DNA of 64,000 nt from Burkholderiales bacterium (GTDB taxonomy: Bacteria; Pseudomonadota; Gammaproteobacteria; Burkholderiales; Nitrosomonadaceae). The notes under the pieces are model-generated. The model was not told the origin of the DNA. It did no database searches and saw only the letters and a list, made by a program, of their open reading frames with translations. The stretch covers positions 1-64,000 of the forward strand of contig JACKLV010000007.1 in assembly GCA_024235755.1 (NCBI GenBank). Reading direction: 5' to 3'. Of this stretch, positions 9,732-18,800 are shown piece by piece; position 1 is the stretch's first letter; every line of letters starts with the position of its first letter. A program made the position numbers and the translations under genes.

Positions 9732-9778
9732 TTGCTGATTTGATGCGCTATCAGTTTAGGTATTAATAAAGGCCGGGT

Positions 9779-10633
9779 ATGATATTTCTGAATGGACAGT
9801 TTATGCCGATCGAAAAGGCGTGCGTTTCTGTGCTGGATCGCGGTTTTATTTTTGGTGATGGTGTGTATGAAGTTATTCCGGTTTATTCGCGTCGTCCTTT
9901 CCGGTTGGAAAAACATTTGCGTCGCCTGCAGCACAGCTTGGATGGCATTCGCCTGAAGAATCCGTATACCGATGATCAGTGGAAAGAATTGATTGGGCAG
10001 GTTATCGATAAGAACGAAAGCGAAGATCAATCCGTATATTTGCATATTACCCGGGGCGTGGCCAAGCGCGACCATCCTTTTCCGGATGTGCCGCCTACAA
10101 TTTTTGTGATGAGCAACCCATTGTTATCTCCGTCTCCCGAATTGCTGGAAAAGGGAGTGGCGGCGGTTACCGCCAGTGATAATCGCTGGATCCGTTGCGA
10201 TATCAAATCCATTTCGCTGCTACCGAATGTATTATTGCGCCAGATGGCCGTCGATGCCGGAGCGGCTGAAACAATACTGATCAGAGACGGTTACCTGACT
10301 GAAGGATCGGCCAGTAATATATTTATTGTCAGAGATCAGGTACTTTTAGCGCCGCCCAAGAGCCATTTGATGCTTCCGGGGATAACCTATGACGTGATGC
10401 TTGAGCTGGTTGCTGAAAATCATGTTATCCACGAGGTGCGGGAAATTTCTGAGGAAGAGTTGTTTTCCGCAGAAGAGATTATGTTGACATCTTCAACCAG
10501 AGAAATCATGGCGGTGACCCGATTAAATGAGCAACCGGTCGGCAGCGGCAATCCCGGCGCGATGTTCAGGCAATTGCACCAGTTTTATCAACAGTATAAG
10601 GCGACGCACATGCGTGGCGGTACGGTCGGTTGA
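9779..10633 (+). CDS. dat: D-amino acid aminotransferase (class IV, PLP)
   Basis: A 284-residue fold-type IV aminotransferase. The PLP lysine is K143 in DIKSISLLPN, and the cofactor phosphate region is EGSASNIFIV. The N terminus (FLNGQFMPIEKACVSVLDRG, FGDGVYEV) is typical of D-alanine transaminases, which interconvert D-alanine and D-glutamate precursors for peptidoglycan. A branched-chain or 4-amino-4-deoxychorismate role cannot be excluded from sequence alone. Location directly after the carboxypeptidase gene supports a cell-wall role. Confidence 0.85.
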   Translation: MIFLNGQFMPIEKACVSVLDRGFIFGDGVYEVIPVYSRRPFRLEKHLRRLQHSLDGIRLKNPYTDDQWKELIGQVIDKNESEDQSVYLHITRGVAKRDHPFPDVPPTIFVMSNPLLSPSPELLEKGVAAVTASDNRWIRCDIKSISLLPNVLLRQMAVDAGAAETILIRDGYLTEGSASNIFIVRDQVLLAPPKSHLMLPGITYDVMLELVAENHVIHEVREISEEELFSAEEIMLTSSTREIMAVTRLNEQPVGSGNPGAMFRQLHQFYQQYKATHMRGGTVG

Positions 10634-10664
10634 GTGCCGTTGATCATCCATTTGACTATCAATA

Positions 10665-10934
10665 ATGGATATGCATGAAGAATCGATAATTGAGTATCCG
10701 TGCGATTTTCCTATCAAAATCATGGGTAAGGCAGAACAGGATTTTGCCCGGGTTGCGCTGGAAATCGTCAAGCATCACGCGCCTGATTTTGATGAAGCCA
10801 CAATGGAAATTCGTGCCAGCAAGGGCGGCAACTATCTCAGTATCACCTGCACAATTCGCGCCACTTCACGCCGCCAGCTGGATCAATTGTACTGTGCATT
10901 AACAGAGCACCCGATGGTTTCGGTGGTGCTCTGA
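10665..10934 (+). CDS. ybeD: YbeD/DUF493 family protein
   Basis: An 89-residue protein with the DUF493 pattern: EYPCDFPIKIMGKAEQDF at the N terminus and GGNYLSITCTIRATSRRQLD in the middle. The family has an ACT-like fold and is thought to be regulatory; its molecular role is not established. It lies one base before lipB, as in many proteobacteria where ybeD-lipB-lipA are linked, so an operon is likely. Confidence 0.88.
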   Translation: MDMHEESIIEYPCDFPIKIMGKAEQDFARVALEIVKHHAPDFDEATMEIRASKGGNYLSITCTIRATSRRQLDQLYCALTEHPMVSVVL

Positions 10935-10935
10935 C

Positions 10936-11592
10936 ATGGCTGTAAATCCTTTGACTGCGCAGAATGCTGGCAGTGAATCGAACTTCGGTTTTATTGTGAA
11001 GCAAATGGGGCTTGTCGAGTATGGAATCACCTGGCAAGCGATGAAAGACTTTACCCGTACGCGCACATCACTGACCACCGACGAGATATGGCTGTTGCAG
11101 CACCCGGCAGTATATACGCAAGGTGTGGCAGGTAAACCCGAACATCTGCTGATTGACAGTGGCATTACCGTCATTAAAACAGATCGGGGCGGACAAATTA
11201 CCTATCATGGCCCTGGGCAACTGATTGTTTATCTGCTTTTGGATATCAGGCGCTTGAAACTAGGCGTGCGTGAGCTGGTCAGGAAAATGGAAGCCGCCGT
11301 GATTCATTTGCTCAGTGAATACCAAATCAGCGCGCATGGGCGGGAGGATATGCCAGGCGTATATGTCGGCGCCGCTAAAATTGCCTCGCTGGGTTTAAAG
11401 ATTAAGAAGAATTACTGTTATCATGGTATTGCCTTGAATGTTGATATGGATCTGAAGCCATTTTCGGCGATCAATCCTTGCGGCTACGCCGGCTTGAAGG
11501 TGACGCAGACAAAAGATCTGGGCATTAATGATGAGTTGGATGTGTTGAGCGCCAAACTGTCTGACTATTTGCAGCAAGAACTTGTTAAATAA
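10936..11592 (+). CDS. lipB: Octanoyl-[acyl carrier protein]:protein octanoyltransferase
   Basis: LipB moves octanoate from ACP to the lipoyl domains of 2-oxoacid dehydrogenases and GcvH. The 218-residue sequence has the RGGQITYHGPGQL motif (~84-96) and both catalytic residues, K148 (GAAKIASLGLKI) and C182 (NPCGYAGLKVTQ). The start codon is one base after the ybeD stop. lipA follows after 21 bp with an AAAGGAATTG ribosome site, consistent with co-transcription of the two lipoylation genes. Confidence 0.95.
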   Translation: MAVNPLTAQNAGSESNFGFIVKQMGLVEYGITWQAMKDFTRTRTSLTTDEIWLLQHPAVYTQGVAGKPEHLLIDSGITVIKTDRGGQITYHGPGQLIVYLLLDIRRLKLGVRELVRKMEAAVIHLLSEYQISAHGREDMPGVYVGAAKIASLGLKIKKNYCYHGIALNVDMDLKPFSAINPCGYAGLKVTQTKDLGINDELDVLSAKLSDYLQQELVK

Positions 11593-11613
11593 TAAAGGAA
11601 TTGATAAACCGTT

Positions 11614-12558
11614 ATGACTTCTGAGATACGTCAGAAAGGTGCTGAGAAAACAGCGCGTAATCCTGTCAAAATTAATCCACAAACGCGCGAGGAGCTGTTG
11701 CGCAAGCCTGAATGGATTCGCGTACGCTCATCGAACAGTCAGAAGTTTGCCGAAGTCAAGCGAATACTGCGCGAGCAAAAGCTGCATACGGTCTGTGAAG
11801 AAGCATCCTGCCCCAATATCGGTGAATGCTTCGGTAAAGGTACCGCTACGTTTATGATTCTGGGCGATCTTTGTACGCGCCGATGCCCGTTCTGTGATGT
11901 GGCGCATGGTCGACCCAAACCGCCCGATCCCGAAGAGCCGCTGCATCTGGCTCAATCGATTGCGGCGATGAGATTGAACTATGTCGTGATTACCAGCGTT
12001 GATCGTGATGACTTACGTGATGGCGGTGCGCAGCATTTTGCTGATTGCATAAGCGAAATTCGACGGCATGCGCCACAAACAAAAATTGAAATTTTAGTGC
12101 CTGATTTCAGAGGACGACTGGAAGTTGCGCTTGAAAAGCTGGCCGCCTGTCCGCCCGATGTGCTGAATCATAATCTGGAAACTGTACCAAGACTTTATAA
12201 GCAGTGCCGACCTGGAGCAGATTATATGCACTCATTGCAATTGCTAAAAGATTTTAAAGGTCGTTTTCCGAACATTCCAACCAAATCCGGTTTAATGGTT
12301 GGGCTCGGCGAGACTGATGAGGAGATTCTGGGTGTCATGCAGGATTTACGTGCACATAATGTGGAGATGTTAACCGTTGGGCAATACTTGCAGCCGAGTA
12401 TCGGACACTTGCCCGTTCTGCGTTATGTCACGCCCAAAGGTTTTAAGGAATTCGAACAGGCGGCAACGAATATGGGGTTTACCCATGCAGCATGCGGCCC
12501 GTTGGTGCGTTCCAGTTATCATGCCGACCTGCAGGCGCAAGAAGCGGGCATTGCCTGA
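11614..12558 (+). CDS. lipA: Lipoyl synthase (radical SAM)
   Basis: LipA inserts two sulfurs into protein-bound octanoate. The 314-residue protein has the auxiliary cluster cysteines C61, C66 and C72 (CEEASCPNIGEC) and the radical SAM triad C87, C91, C94 (CTRRCPFC). The C-terminal RSSYHAD supplies the Ser ligand of the auxiliary cluster in characterised LipA. Length and motif order are normal. It is the last gene of the dacC-lipA block; a weak hairpin (CCGTTG...CAACGG, ~12567-12589) lies downstream without a T run. Confidence 0.96.
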   Translation: MTSEIRQKGAEKTARNPVKINPQTREELLRKPEWIRVRSSNSQKFAEVKRILREQKLHTVCEEASCPNIGECFGKGTATFMILGDLCTRRCPFCDVAHGRPKPPDPEEPLHLAQSIAAMRLNYVVITSVDRDDLRDGGAQHFADCISEIRRHAPQTKIEILVPDFRGRLEVALEKLAACPPDVLNHNLETVPRLYKQCRPGADYMHSLQLLKDFKGRFPNIPTKSGLMVGLGETDEEILGVMQDLRAHNVEMLTVGQYLQPSIGHLPVLRYVTPKGFKEFEQAATNMGFTHAACGPLVRSSYHADLQAQEAGIA

Positions 12559-12652
12559 TCAGCTGAACCGTTGAATCCATACTGCAACGGAATGCATTCA
12601 GCTTTTACGGCTTTCTTAATTCATTCATTTAGCATGTGCGGATTGATTGTGA

Positions 12653-12661
12653 TGATATAAT
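12653..12661 (+). promoter_or_regulatory. Candidate extended -10 promoter of the guanidine operon
   Basis: TGATATAAT gives a perfect TATAAT hexamer at 12656-12661 preceded by TGn. No good -35 box lies 16-18 bp upstream. It is about 50 bp before the riboswitch aptamer, a suitable distance for transcription to start in front of it. This is inferred from sequence pattern only. Confidence 0.4.
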
Positions 12662-12713
12662 CTAGCGTTTGATTTTTTCAGAAAGTTTTGCTAGTCTGAA
12701 AGGAAAATGTGAA

Positions 12714-12825
12714 ACTAGGGTTCCGGCTTCATGGCAATGAAGCGTCTGGTTCGAGAGTTTCCGGTCTCGTTTGCTTTATCTTCTAGATAACGAGACTCCA
12801 CGGAGGGATAAAAGCCCGGGAGATA
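12714..12825 (+). promoter_or_regulatory. Guanidine-I (ykkC) riboswitch
   Basis: The conserved ykkC elements occur in order. CTAGGGTTCCG is at 12714-12724, TCTGGTTCGAGAG at 12745-12757, and the 3' block ACGGAGGGATAAAAGCCCGG at 12800-12819 followed by GAGA. A long P2/P3-type arm pairs TCTCGT with ACGAGA between them. Guanidine binding to this class turns expression on in characterised cases. Downstream, CCCGGG near 12815 could pair with CCGGG at ~12867, giving a possible expression platform before the permease ribosome site (AGGAG, ~12888). The genes that follow are the classic guanidine-degradation set, which confirms the class. Confidence 0.93.
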
Positions 12826-12900
12826 AGCGTATGCAGTAATTGCATACATATTTTCTCGGTCTGTGTCCGGGTTTATATCCGTTGAATAGGAGTCTTTGTT

Positions 12901-14337
12901 ATGTCTGCATCATCTCAACGAAATCGTTTGACAACTGACGAGAATCATTCCGGTACGGATGTGCTAAACCGCAGCATGAGCGTTTGGCACAGTTTTACTA
13001 TGGGGTTCGCGGTTGTTTCTCCGGTGGTTGGTTTGTATGCCATCATTGGCGTGCAAACGGTCGTTACCGGTGGCGGCTGGTTTGCCGCACTGGCAATTTG
13101 CCTGGTCATGCAATTACTGGTGGCCACGGTTTATGCCGAGCTTGCTTCGCAGTTTCCGATTGCTGGCGGCGCTTACAAATGGGCGCGGCAGCTTGGGGGT
13201 GTGACGGCTGGTCAATATGCGGGCGTGATTTACGTCAGTTCAACGATCGCCATGCTGACAACCACGGCTTATACGGGTGGTGTTTGGTTGGCGACTTTCT
13301 GGGGTGCGCTTGATAGCAGCGGTGCATCCATGGTGTTCTGGGGCGCGGTTTTTTTATTGATTTGCATGGCGCTCAACCTTGCGCATGTCAATGTCTTTAA
13401 AACGTTGATTGCGCTGGGCGTTTACGCGGAAGTGATCGGATCATTCGGTATCGCGCTGCTGCTGTTCTTCTTTTTTCGTCAGTATGGCTTTGCTGAATTG
13501 TTTCAGCACATGGGCACCGGAACCGCGCCTACAGAAACTGCTGCTTTTCTTGCGGCATTGGCGATTGCCGGCTGGGCGTTTATCGGTTTCGACGCGTGTT
13601 CCACAACGGCGGAAGAAACGCATCAACCCAAGCGCATGGTTCCCCGCGCTATTTTCTTTGCATTGAGCGCCGTCGGCGCCGTTGTGTTGTTCAATTCTTC
13701 TGCCTTGATTCTGACTTTTGATCATGCAGCACTGGCGACGGCCAGCAAGACGGCTGATCCGGTTACACCGTTAATTGCAAGTTCGTTGGGCGACTGGGTG
13801 AGCAAGCCGTTTTCAGGCATTGTTATGATCGCTTTTCTAGCATGCGGTGCTTCGGTTGTTAAATATACGTCGCGGATTGTTTTTTCAATGGCGCGGGAAG
13901 GCAATATGCCAGATGTCCTCAGTCACGTGACTGCAGATAAAATGCCGCGTAATGCTATTCTTTTTACGGTTACGTTGTCCGGCCTGGGGTTGCTGTTGGG
14001 TTTGAATGACGGCGCGGTGGCGACAGTGATAGCTTTCGGTACCGGCGGATTGTATGCCATGTTTGCCATGACGACGGGTGTCGGTCTGTATACACGCTTG
14101 ACCGGACGGTGGAATCCGGCACTGGGCGAACTTAAGCTTGGTGCGTGGGGGCTTGTAATCAATTTCGCAGCATTCGCCTGGTCACTGTTCGAGTTAATCA
14201 ATATCGCCTGGCCTCGCGCTTACGCTGTTTCAGAGCATGCACCCTGGTGGCAGCTGTGGGCGATACCGCTGGTGCTTGGCAGTATTCTGGGTCTCACGAC
14301 GATATATATTCTGATTCAGAAGATTCGCCGCAATTAA
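12901..14337 (+). CDS. APC-family amino acid/guanidine permease
   Basis: A 478-residue polytopic membrane protein with about 12 hydrophobic segments and the APC superfamily N-terminal pattern (FTMGFAVVSPVVGLYAIIGV; PIAGGAYKWARQLGG). Permeases of this type often stand first in operons with urea-carboxylase-like genes, and here the gene sits directly behind a guanidine-I riboswitch. Guanidine or a guanidino compound is therefore the best substrate guess; the family alone would only say amino acid or amine. The ATG at 12901 follows AGGAG with good spacing. Confidence 0.85.
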   Translation: MSASSQRNRLTTDENHSGTDVLNRSMSVWHSFTMGFAVVSPVVGLYAIIGVQTVVTGGGWFAALAICLVMQLLVATVYAELASQFPIAGGAYKWARQLGGVTAGQYAGVIYVSSTIAMLTTTAYTGGVWLATFWGALDSSGASMVFWGAVFLLICMALNLAHVNVFKTLIALGVYAEVIGSFGIALLLFFFFRQYGFAELFQHMGTGTAPTETAAFLAALAIAGWAFIGFDACSTTAEETHQPKRMVPRAIFFALSAVGAVVLFNSSALILTFDHAALATASKTADPVTPLIASSLGDWVSKPFSGIVMIAFLACGASVVKYTSRIVFSMAREGNMPDVLSHVTADKMPRNAILFTVTLSGLGLLLGLNDGAVATVIAFGTGGLYAMFAMTTGVGLYTRLTGRWNPALGELKLGAWGLVINFAAFAWSLFELINIAWPRAYAVSEHAPWWQLWAIPLVLGSILGLTTIYILIQKIRRN

Positions 14338-14448
14338 TTTTCAGTAACCAGTTTTCATGGCGGCACTCACGATCTGGGTGTATTCAAGTATTTAAATCAA
14401 AGTGTCATTTAATTTCGCATGTGATCGAAATTTACCAAGGAGGTAACA

Positions 14449-15177
14449 GTGAATCAAAATCAACAATTTTTCTGGCAGGAGACTGTTCCGGGTGGATGTC
14501 ACTGGTCCGGTATTGTGCGGCGTGGCACAACACTGCGTTTGACAGATATGAATGGCCGGGCCAATGCTGCAATGCTGTTTTATAACCAGGAAGAAAAGCT
14601 GGAGCGATATAACATGGCTGACACACTCAAATCGCAGCATACATTTTACTTGACCGAGGGTCATGCCTGCCATTCCGATATGGGGCGCATATTTTGCCGG
14701 ATTACTCAAGATACCGTAGGGTGGCATGATACTGTTTGCGGCATCAGTGATGCCGAGCAAGTGCGTGCACAATATGGGGTTGCACGCTATCAGGAAAAGC
14801 GCAATGACATGTATCGTAACGGCTTGGATAATATGCTGATCGAACTGGGTAAATGGGGCCTTGGCCGGTGCGATATCGTGTCGAATCTCAACTTCTTCAG
14901 TAAAGTAAATGCCAATGCCTCAGGGGAACTGACTTTTCATCCCGGTAACAGCAAGGCCGGTGACTTTGTCGATCTGAGTTTTGAGATGAATACGCTGGTT
15001 GTGCTCTCGGCAACCCCTCATCCGCTAAATCGGAGTGAAACCTATCAACCTGGCACAGTAGAACTTTCGTTGTACGAAACACCGTCTGACCGCGCGGCAA
15101 AATGTTTGCAAATCGCCGAGAACAGACGAGGAATGGAAAATACACAACGCTATTACGTATCAGGAGGTAAGCTATGA
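14449..15177 (+). CDS. Urea carboxylase-associated protein 1 (DUF1989), carboxyguanidine deiminase subunit
   Basis: A 242-residue DUF1989 protein. Visible family features are GGCHWSGIVRRGTTLRLTDM near the N terminus, YNMADTLKSQHTFYL, HDTVCGISD and a C-terminal PHPLN segment. DUF1989 proteins found with guanidine carboxylase form a two-subunit carboxyguanidine deiminase that converts carboxyguanidine to allophanate and ammonia. The start is GTG at 14449 behind a strong AAGGAGG site. The 3' end overlaps the next gene by 4 bp (ATGA), as expected for subunits made together. Confidence 0.88.
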   Translation: MNQNQQFFWQETVPGGCHWSGIVRRGTTLRLTDMNGRANAAMLFYNQEEKLERYNMADTLKSQHTFYLTEGHACHSDMGRIFCRITQDTVGWHDTVCGISDAEQVRAQYGVARYQEKRNDMYRNGLDNMLIELGKWGLGRCDIVSNLNFFSKVNANASGELTFHPGNSKAGDFVDLSFEMNTLVVLSATPHPLNRSETYQPGTVELSLYETPSDRAAKCLQIAENRRGMENTQRYYVSGGKL

Positions 15178-15845
15178 ATAGGCAACTTCAGCAGCATAAT
15201 CTGACCGAGAGTCAATTGAATCCCGCAAATGCGGTTGTTGATGAAATATGCGCGGCTGGCGAACCCTGGGTCAAGCAGGTTAATGCCGGCCAGACTTTCC
15301 GGATTGTCGACTTGGAAGGCAATCAGGCTGTCGATACGCTTTTTTATAATGCGCAACACGCCCTTGAGCGCTACAGTGTGAACGACACCCTACGTAATCA
15401 AAACCGGCTTTATTTAACGACCGGCAGCAAACTGTATTCCAATTTTGGCAATGCCATGCTGAGCATTGTTGCCGATACCTGCGGACGCCACGATACGCTT
15501 GGCGGCGCCTGTGCTGCGGAAAGCAATACCGTTCGTTACGCGCTGGAAAAGTATCCAATGCATAGCTGCCGCGATAATTTTTTACACGCGCTCGCGCATG
15601 ATCCGCTGTGCAAGCAACTGGGCATGAGCAAGCGCGATTTGCCCAGTAACATCAATTTTTTCATGAACGTGCCGGTCACCGAAGAGGGCAGACTCGAGTT
15701 TATCGATGGAATTTCGGCGCCCGGTAAATATGTTGAAATGCGCGCGGAAATGGATGTGATAGTGTTGATTTCAAATTGCCCGCAGCTGAATAATCCTTGC
15801 AATGCGTACAATCCGACGCCAATTCGTCTGTTGATTTGGAATTAA
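15174..15845 (+). CDS. Urea carboxylase-associated protein 2 (DUF1989), carboxyguanidine deiminase subunit
   Basis: A 223-residue DUF1989 protein, a paralogue of the preceding gene with the same blocks: GQTFRIVDLEGNQAVDTLFY, YSVNDTLRNQNRLYL, GRHDTLGGACAAESN and NCPQLNNPCN. The pair should form the heteromeric carboxyguanidine deiminase of the guanidine pathway. An AGGAGG site lies inside the end of the upstream gene, and the start overlaps its stop. Which of the two subunits carries the catalytic site cannot be told by eye. Confidence 0.88.
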   Translation: MNRQLQQHNLTESQLNPANAVVDEICAAGEPWVKQVNAGQTFRIVDLEGNQAVDTLFYNAQHALERYSVNDTLRNQNRLYLTTGSKLYSNFGNAMLSIVADTCGRHDTLGGACAAESNTVRYALEKYPMHSCRDNFLHALAHDPLCKQLGMSKRDLPSNINFFMNVPVTEEGRLEFIDGISAPGKYVEMRAEMDVIVLISNCPQLNNPCNAYNPTPIRLLIWN

Positions 15846-15884
15846 CCGATTGTAGCTTGAGACAGCGTCAAACAGGGAGCAAAC

Positions 15885-18800
15885 ATGTTTGAAAAAGTAT
15901 TGATTGCCAACCGCGGTGCGATAGCCTGCCGCATTATACGCACTCTGCGTCGAATCGGTGTTCGTAGTGTTGCGGTTTATACCGAAGCGGATGCGTTGTC
16001 GCGCCATGTAACCGAGGCGGACGAAGCCTACTGTATCGGCCAGGGCGCTGCAGCGGACAGTTATCTGCGAGCAGATAAAATACTGGCTACAGCCCAGCAG
16101 GCGCATGTGCAGGCGATACATCCAGGATATGGATTTTTGAGCGAGAACGCGGATTTTGCCGATCAGTGTGCGACCCATCATATTCGTTTTGTCGGCCCGA
16201 GTGCACATCAAATGCGCGTTTTTGGCCTTAAGCATACCGCCCGTGAACTGGCATTGGAAAACAATGTGCCATTATTGCCCGGAACCGGTCTGCTGCAAGG
16301 CCTCGACGAAGCGCTGCATGCCGCGGCGCATATCGGTTTCCCGGTAATGTTGAAAAGCACCGCCGGCGGCGGAGGTATCGGTATGCGCTTATGCTGGAAT
16401 GAAAAAGAACTTATCGACGCCTATGATGCCGTCCGGTTTCTAGCGCAGAATAATTTCAGCGATGCCGGCATTTTTCTTGAGAAATATATCGAAAATGCGC
16501 GGCATATCGAAGTGCAGATTTTTGGCGACGGTAAAGGCAAAGTGATTGCTTTGGGCGAACGCGACTGCTCTATGCAGCGCCGTAATCAAAAAGTTGTTGA
16601 GGAAACGCCGGCACCCAATTTGACAGACGATTTGCGCAGAGTGCTAAGCGATGCCGCGGTGCGCCTTGGTAAATCCGTGAACTACCAGTCAGCCGGCACG
16701 GTGGAATTTATTGTCGACGGTTCCAGTAATGAATTTTATTTTCTGGAAGTCAACACGCGTCTTCAGGTGGAGCACGGCGTTACCGAAATGGTGACCGGTA
16801 TCGATCTGGTCGAATGGATGATTCGAGAGGCTTGCGGAGAATTGCCTGAACTGGATACGCTCGATATAAAATCTGAAGGCTGGGCAATCCAGGCACGGAT
16901 TTATGCAGAAAATCCTGCGCAGAATTTTCAGCCATCCAGCGGTATGTTGACCGCAGTTCAGTTTCCATCCGCTGCGCGTATCGAAACCTGGGTCGATAGT
17001 GGTGTAGACGTGACGCCTTATTACGATCCCATGCTGGCAAAGCTGATTGTGCATGCTGCTACGCGCGAACAGGCGGTCGACGGACTGGTGCGTACTCTGG
17101 AACAAACCGTGTTACAGGGTATCGAAACCAATCGTGATTATTTGCTGCAGGTTATCAACAGTGTCGCATTTCGTGAAGGTATCTACGGTACACGGTATTT
17201 GAACGGTTTTCACTATCATGCGCAGACAGTCGATATTCTCAGTCCCGGCGTGCAGACCACGATACAGGATTTCCCGGGTCGATTAGGGTACTGGCATATC
17301 GGCGTGCCGCCGTCAGGTCCGATGGATAGCCTTGCTTTTCGTCTGGCGAATCAACTGGTTGGTAATGACAGTGATGCAGCGGCACTTGAAATGACATTTG
17401 CCGGTCCGACAATCCGATTCAACTGCGACAGCATCATCGCAATAACCGGAGCGCCGATAGTCGCGCAACTGGATGGTAATGGAAACCTCACGCTTTGGCG
17501 TTCGCATGCGGTCAAAGCGGGTTCGCTATTGCAGTTCGGAAAAATCACCCATCATGGCAGCCGTGCATATCTCGCGGTGCAGGGCGGTTTTCAGGTGATG
17601 GATTATCTAGGCAGCAAATCGACGTTTACATTGGGTCAGTTTGGCGGACATGCTGGGCGCGTGCTGCACAGTGGCGATGTATTACACATTCTGGAAGCAG
17701 ACAATCACCAACCGCGTTATTTAGCGGAAGAAAGCATTCCAAGCTATACGGATCGCTGGATTATTGGTGTGCTGTACGGTCCGCATGGTGCACCAGATTT
17801 TTTTACCGAAGCGGACATACAAACGTTTTTTACCGCCGAATGGACTGTGCACCATAATTCCAGCCGTACAGGCATACGACTACTTGGACCCAAGCCGCAG
17901 TGGGCGCGCAGTGATGGAGGGGAAGCAGGCCTGCATCCATCCAATATTCACGATAACGCTTATGCAATTGGTGCGGTAGATTTTACCGGAGACATGCCGG
18001 TCATTCTGGGGCCGGACGGCCCGAGTCTGGGCGGTTTTGTTTGTCCCGCCACAGTAGCGCATGCGGAACTATGGAAACTCGGGCAGCTGAAGCCGGGCGA
18101 TACGATCCGTTTTTGCCCATTATCATTGACGCAAGCCGAGACCATGGAGCATGATTTGAATATTGCTGTCGGGCGAATAGACTTTCCCAAGTATACTTTG
18201 GCGCCATCGCAGCCTCTGTTGCTCGACAATCCGGTGATACACAGTATGCCAGAGAGCGATCAGTCGCCGGCTGTCGTATATCGGCAATCGGGCGATCGTT
18301 ATCTGCTGATTGAGTATGGGCCAGCCGTGCTGGATATTAATTTGAGATTGCGGGTGCACGCGTTAATGCTGTCGTTGCAGAGTGCCCGGGATGAAGGTGC
18401 GCTCGATGGAATTATCGATTTGACGCCGGGAATACGTTCACTACAGGTGCATTTTGATTCACTGGTTCTGCCACGTGATAAGTTGCTGTCAAATCTGGTT
18501 GAAGCGGAGGCCAAATTGCCTGTGATGGATGACCTGGAAATACCGTCGCGGATTGTGCATCTGCCGCTGTCATGGGATGATCAGGCAACCAGACAGGCGG
18601 TAGAAAAATACATGCAGTCTGTACGCAGCGACGCGCCCTGGTGTCCGAGCAATATTGAATTTATCCGCCGTATTAACGGGTTGGATAGTATTGAGGCCGT
18701 ACGTCACATTGTGTTTGAAGCTGACTATTTGGTTCTCGGGCTTGGTGATGTTTACCTTGGTGCGCCGGTGGCGACGCCTGTGGATCCGCGCCACCGTCTG

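Noticed and set aside
15771..16235. 154-residue minus-strand frame and similar long antisense frames across the carboxylase gene
   Set aside because: Shadows of the high-GC coding frame on the plus strand; no ribosome sites or family-like text.
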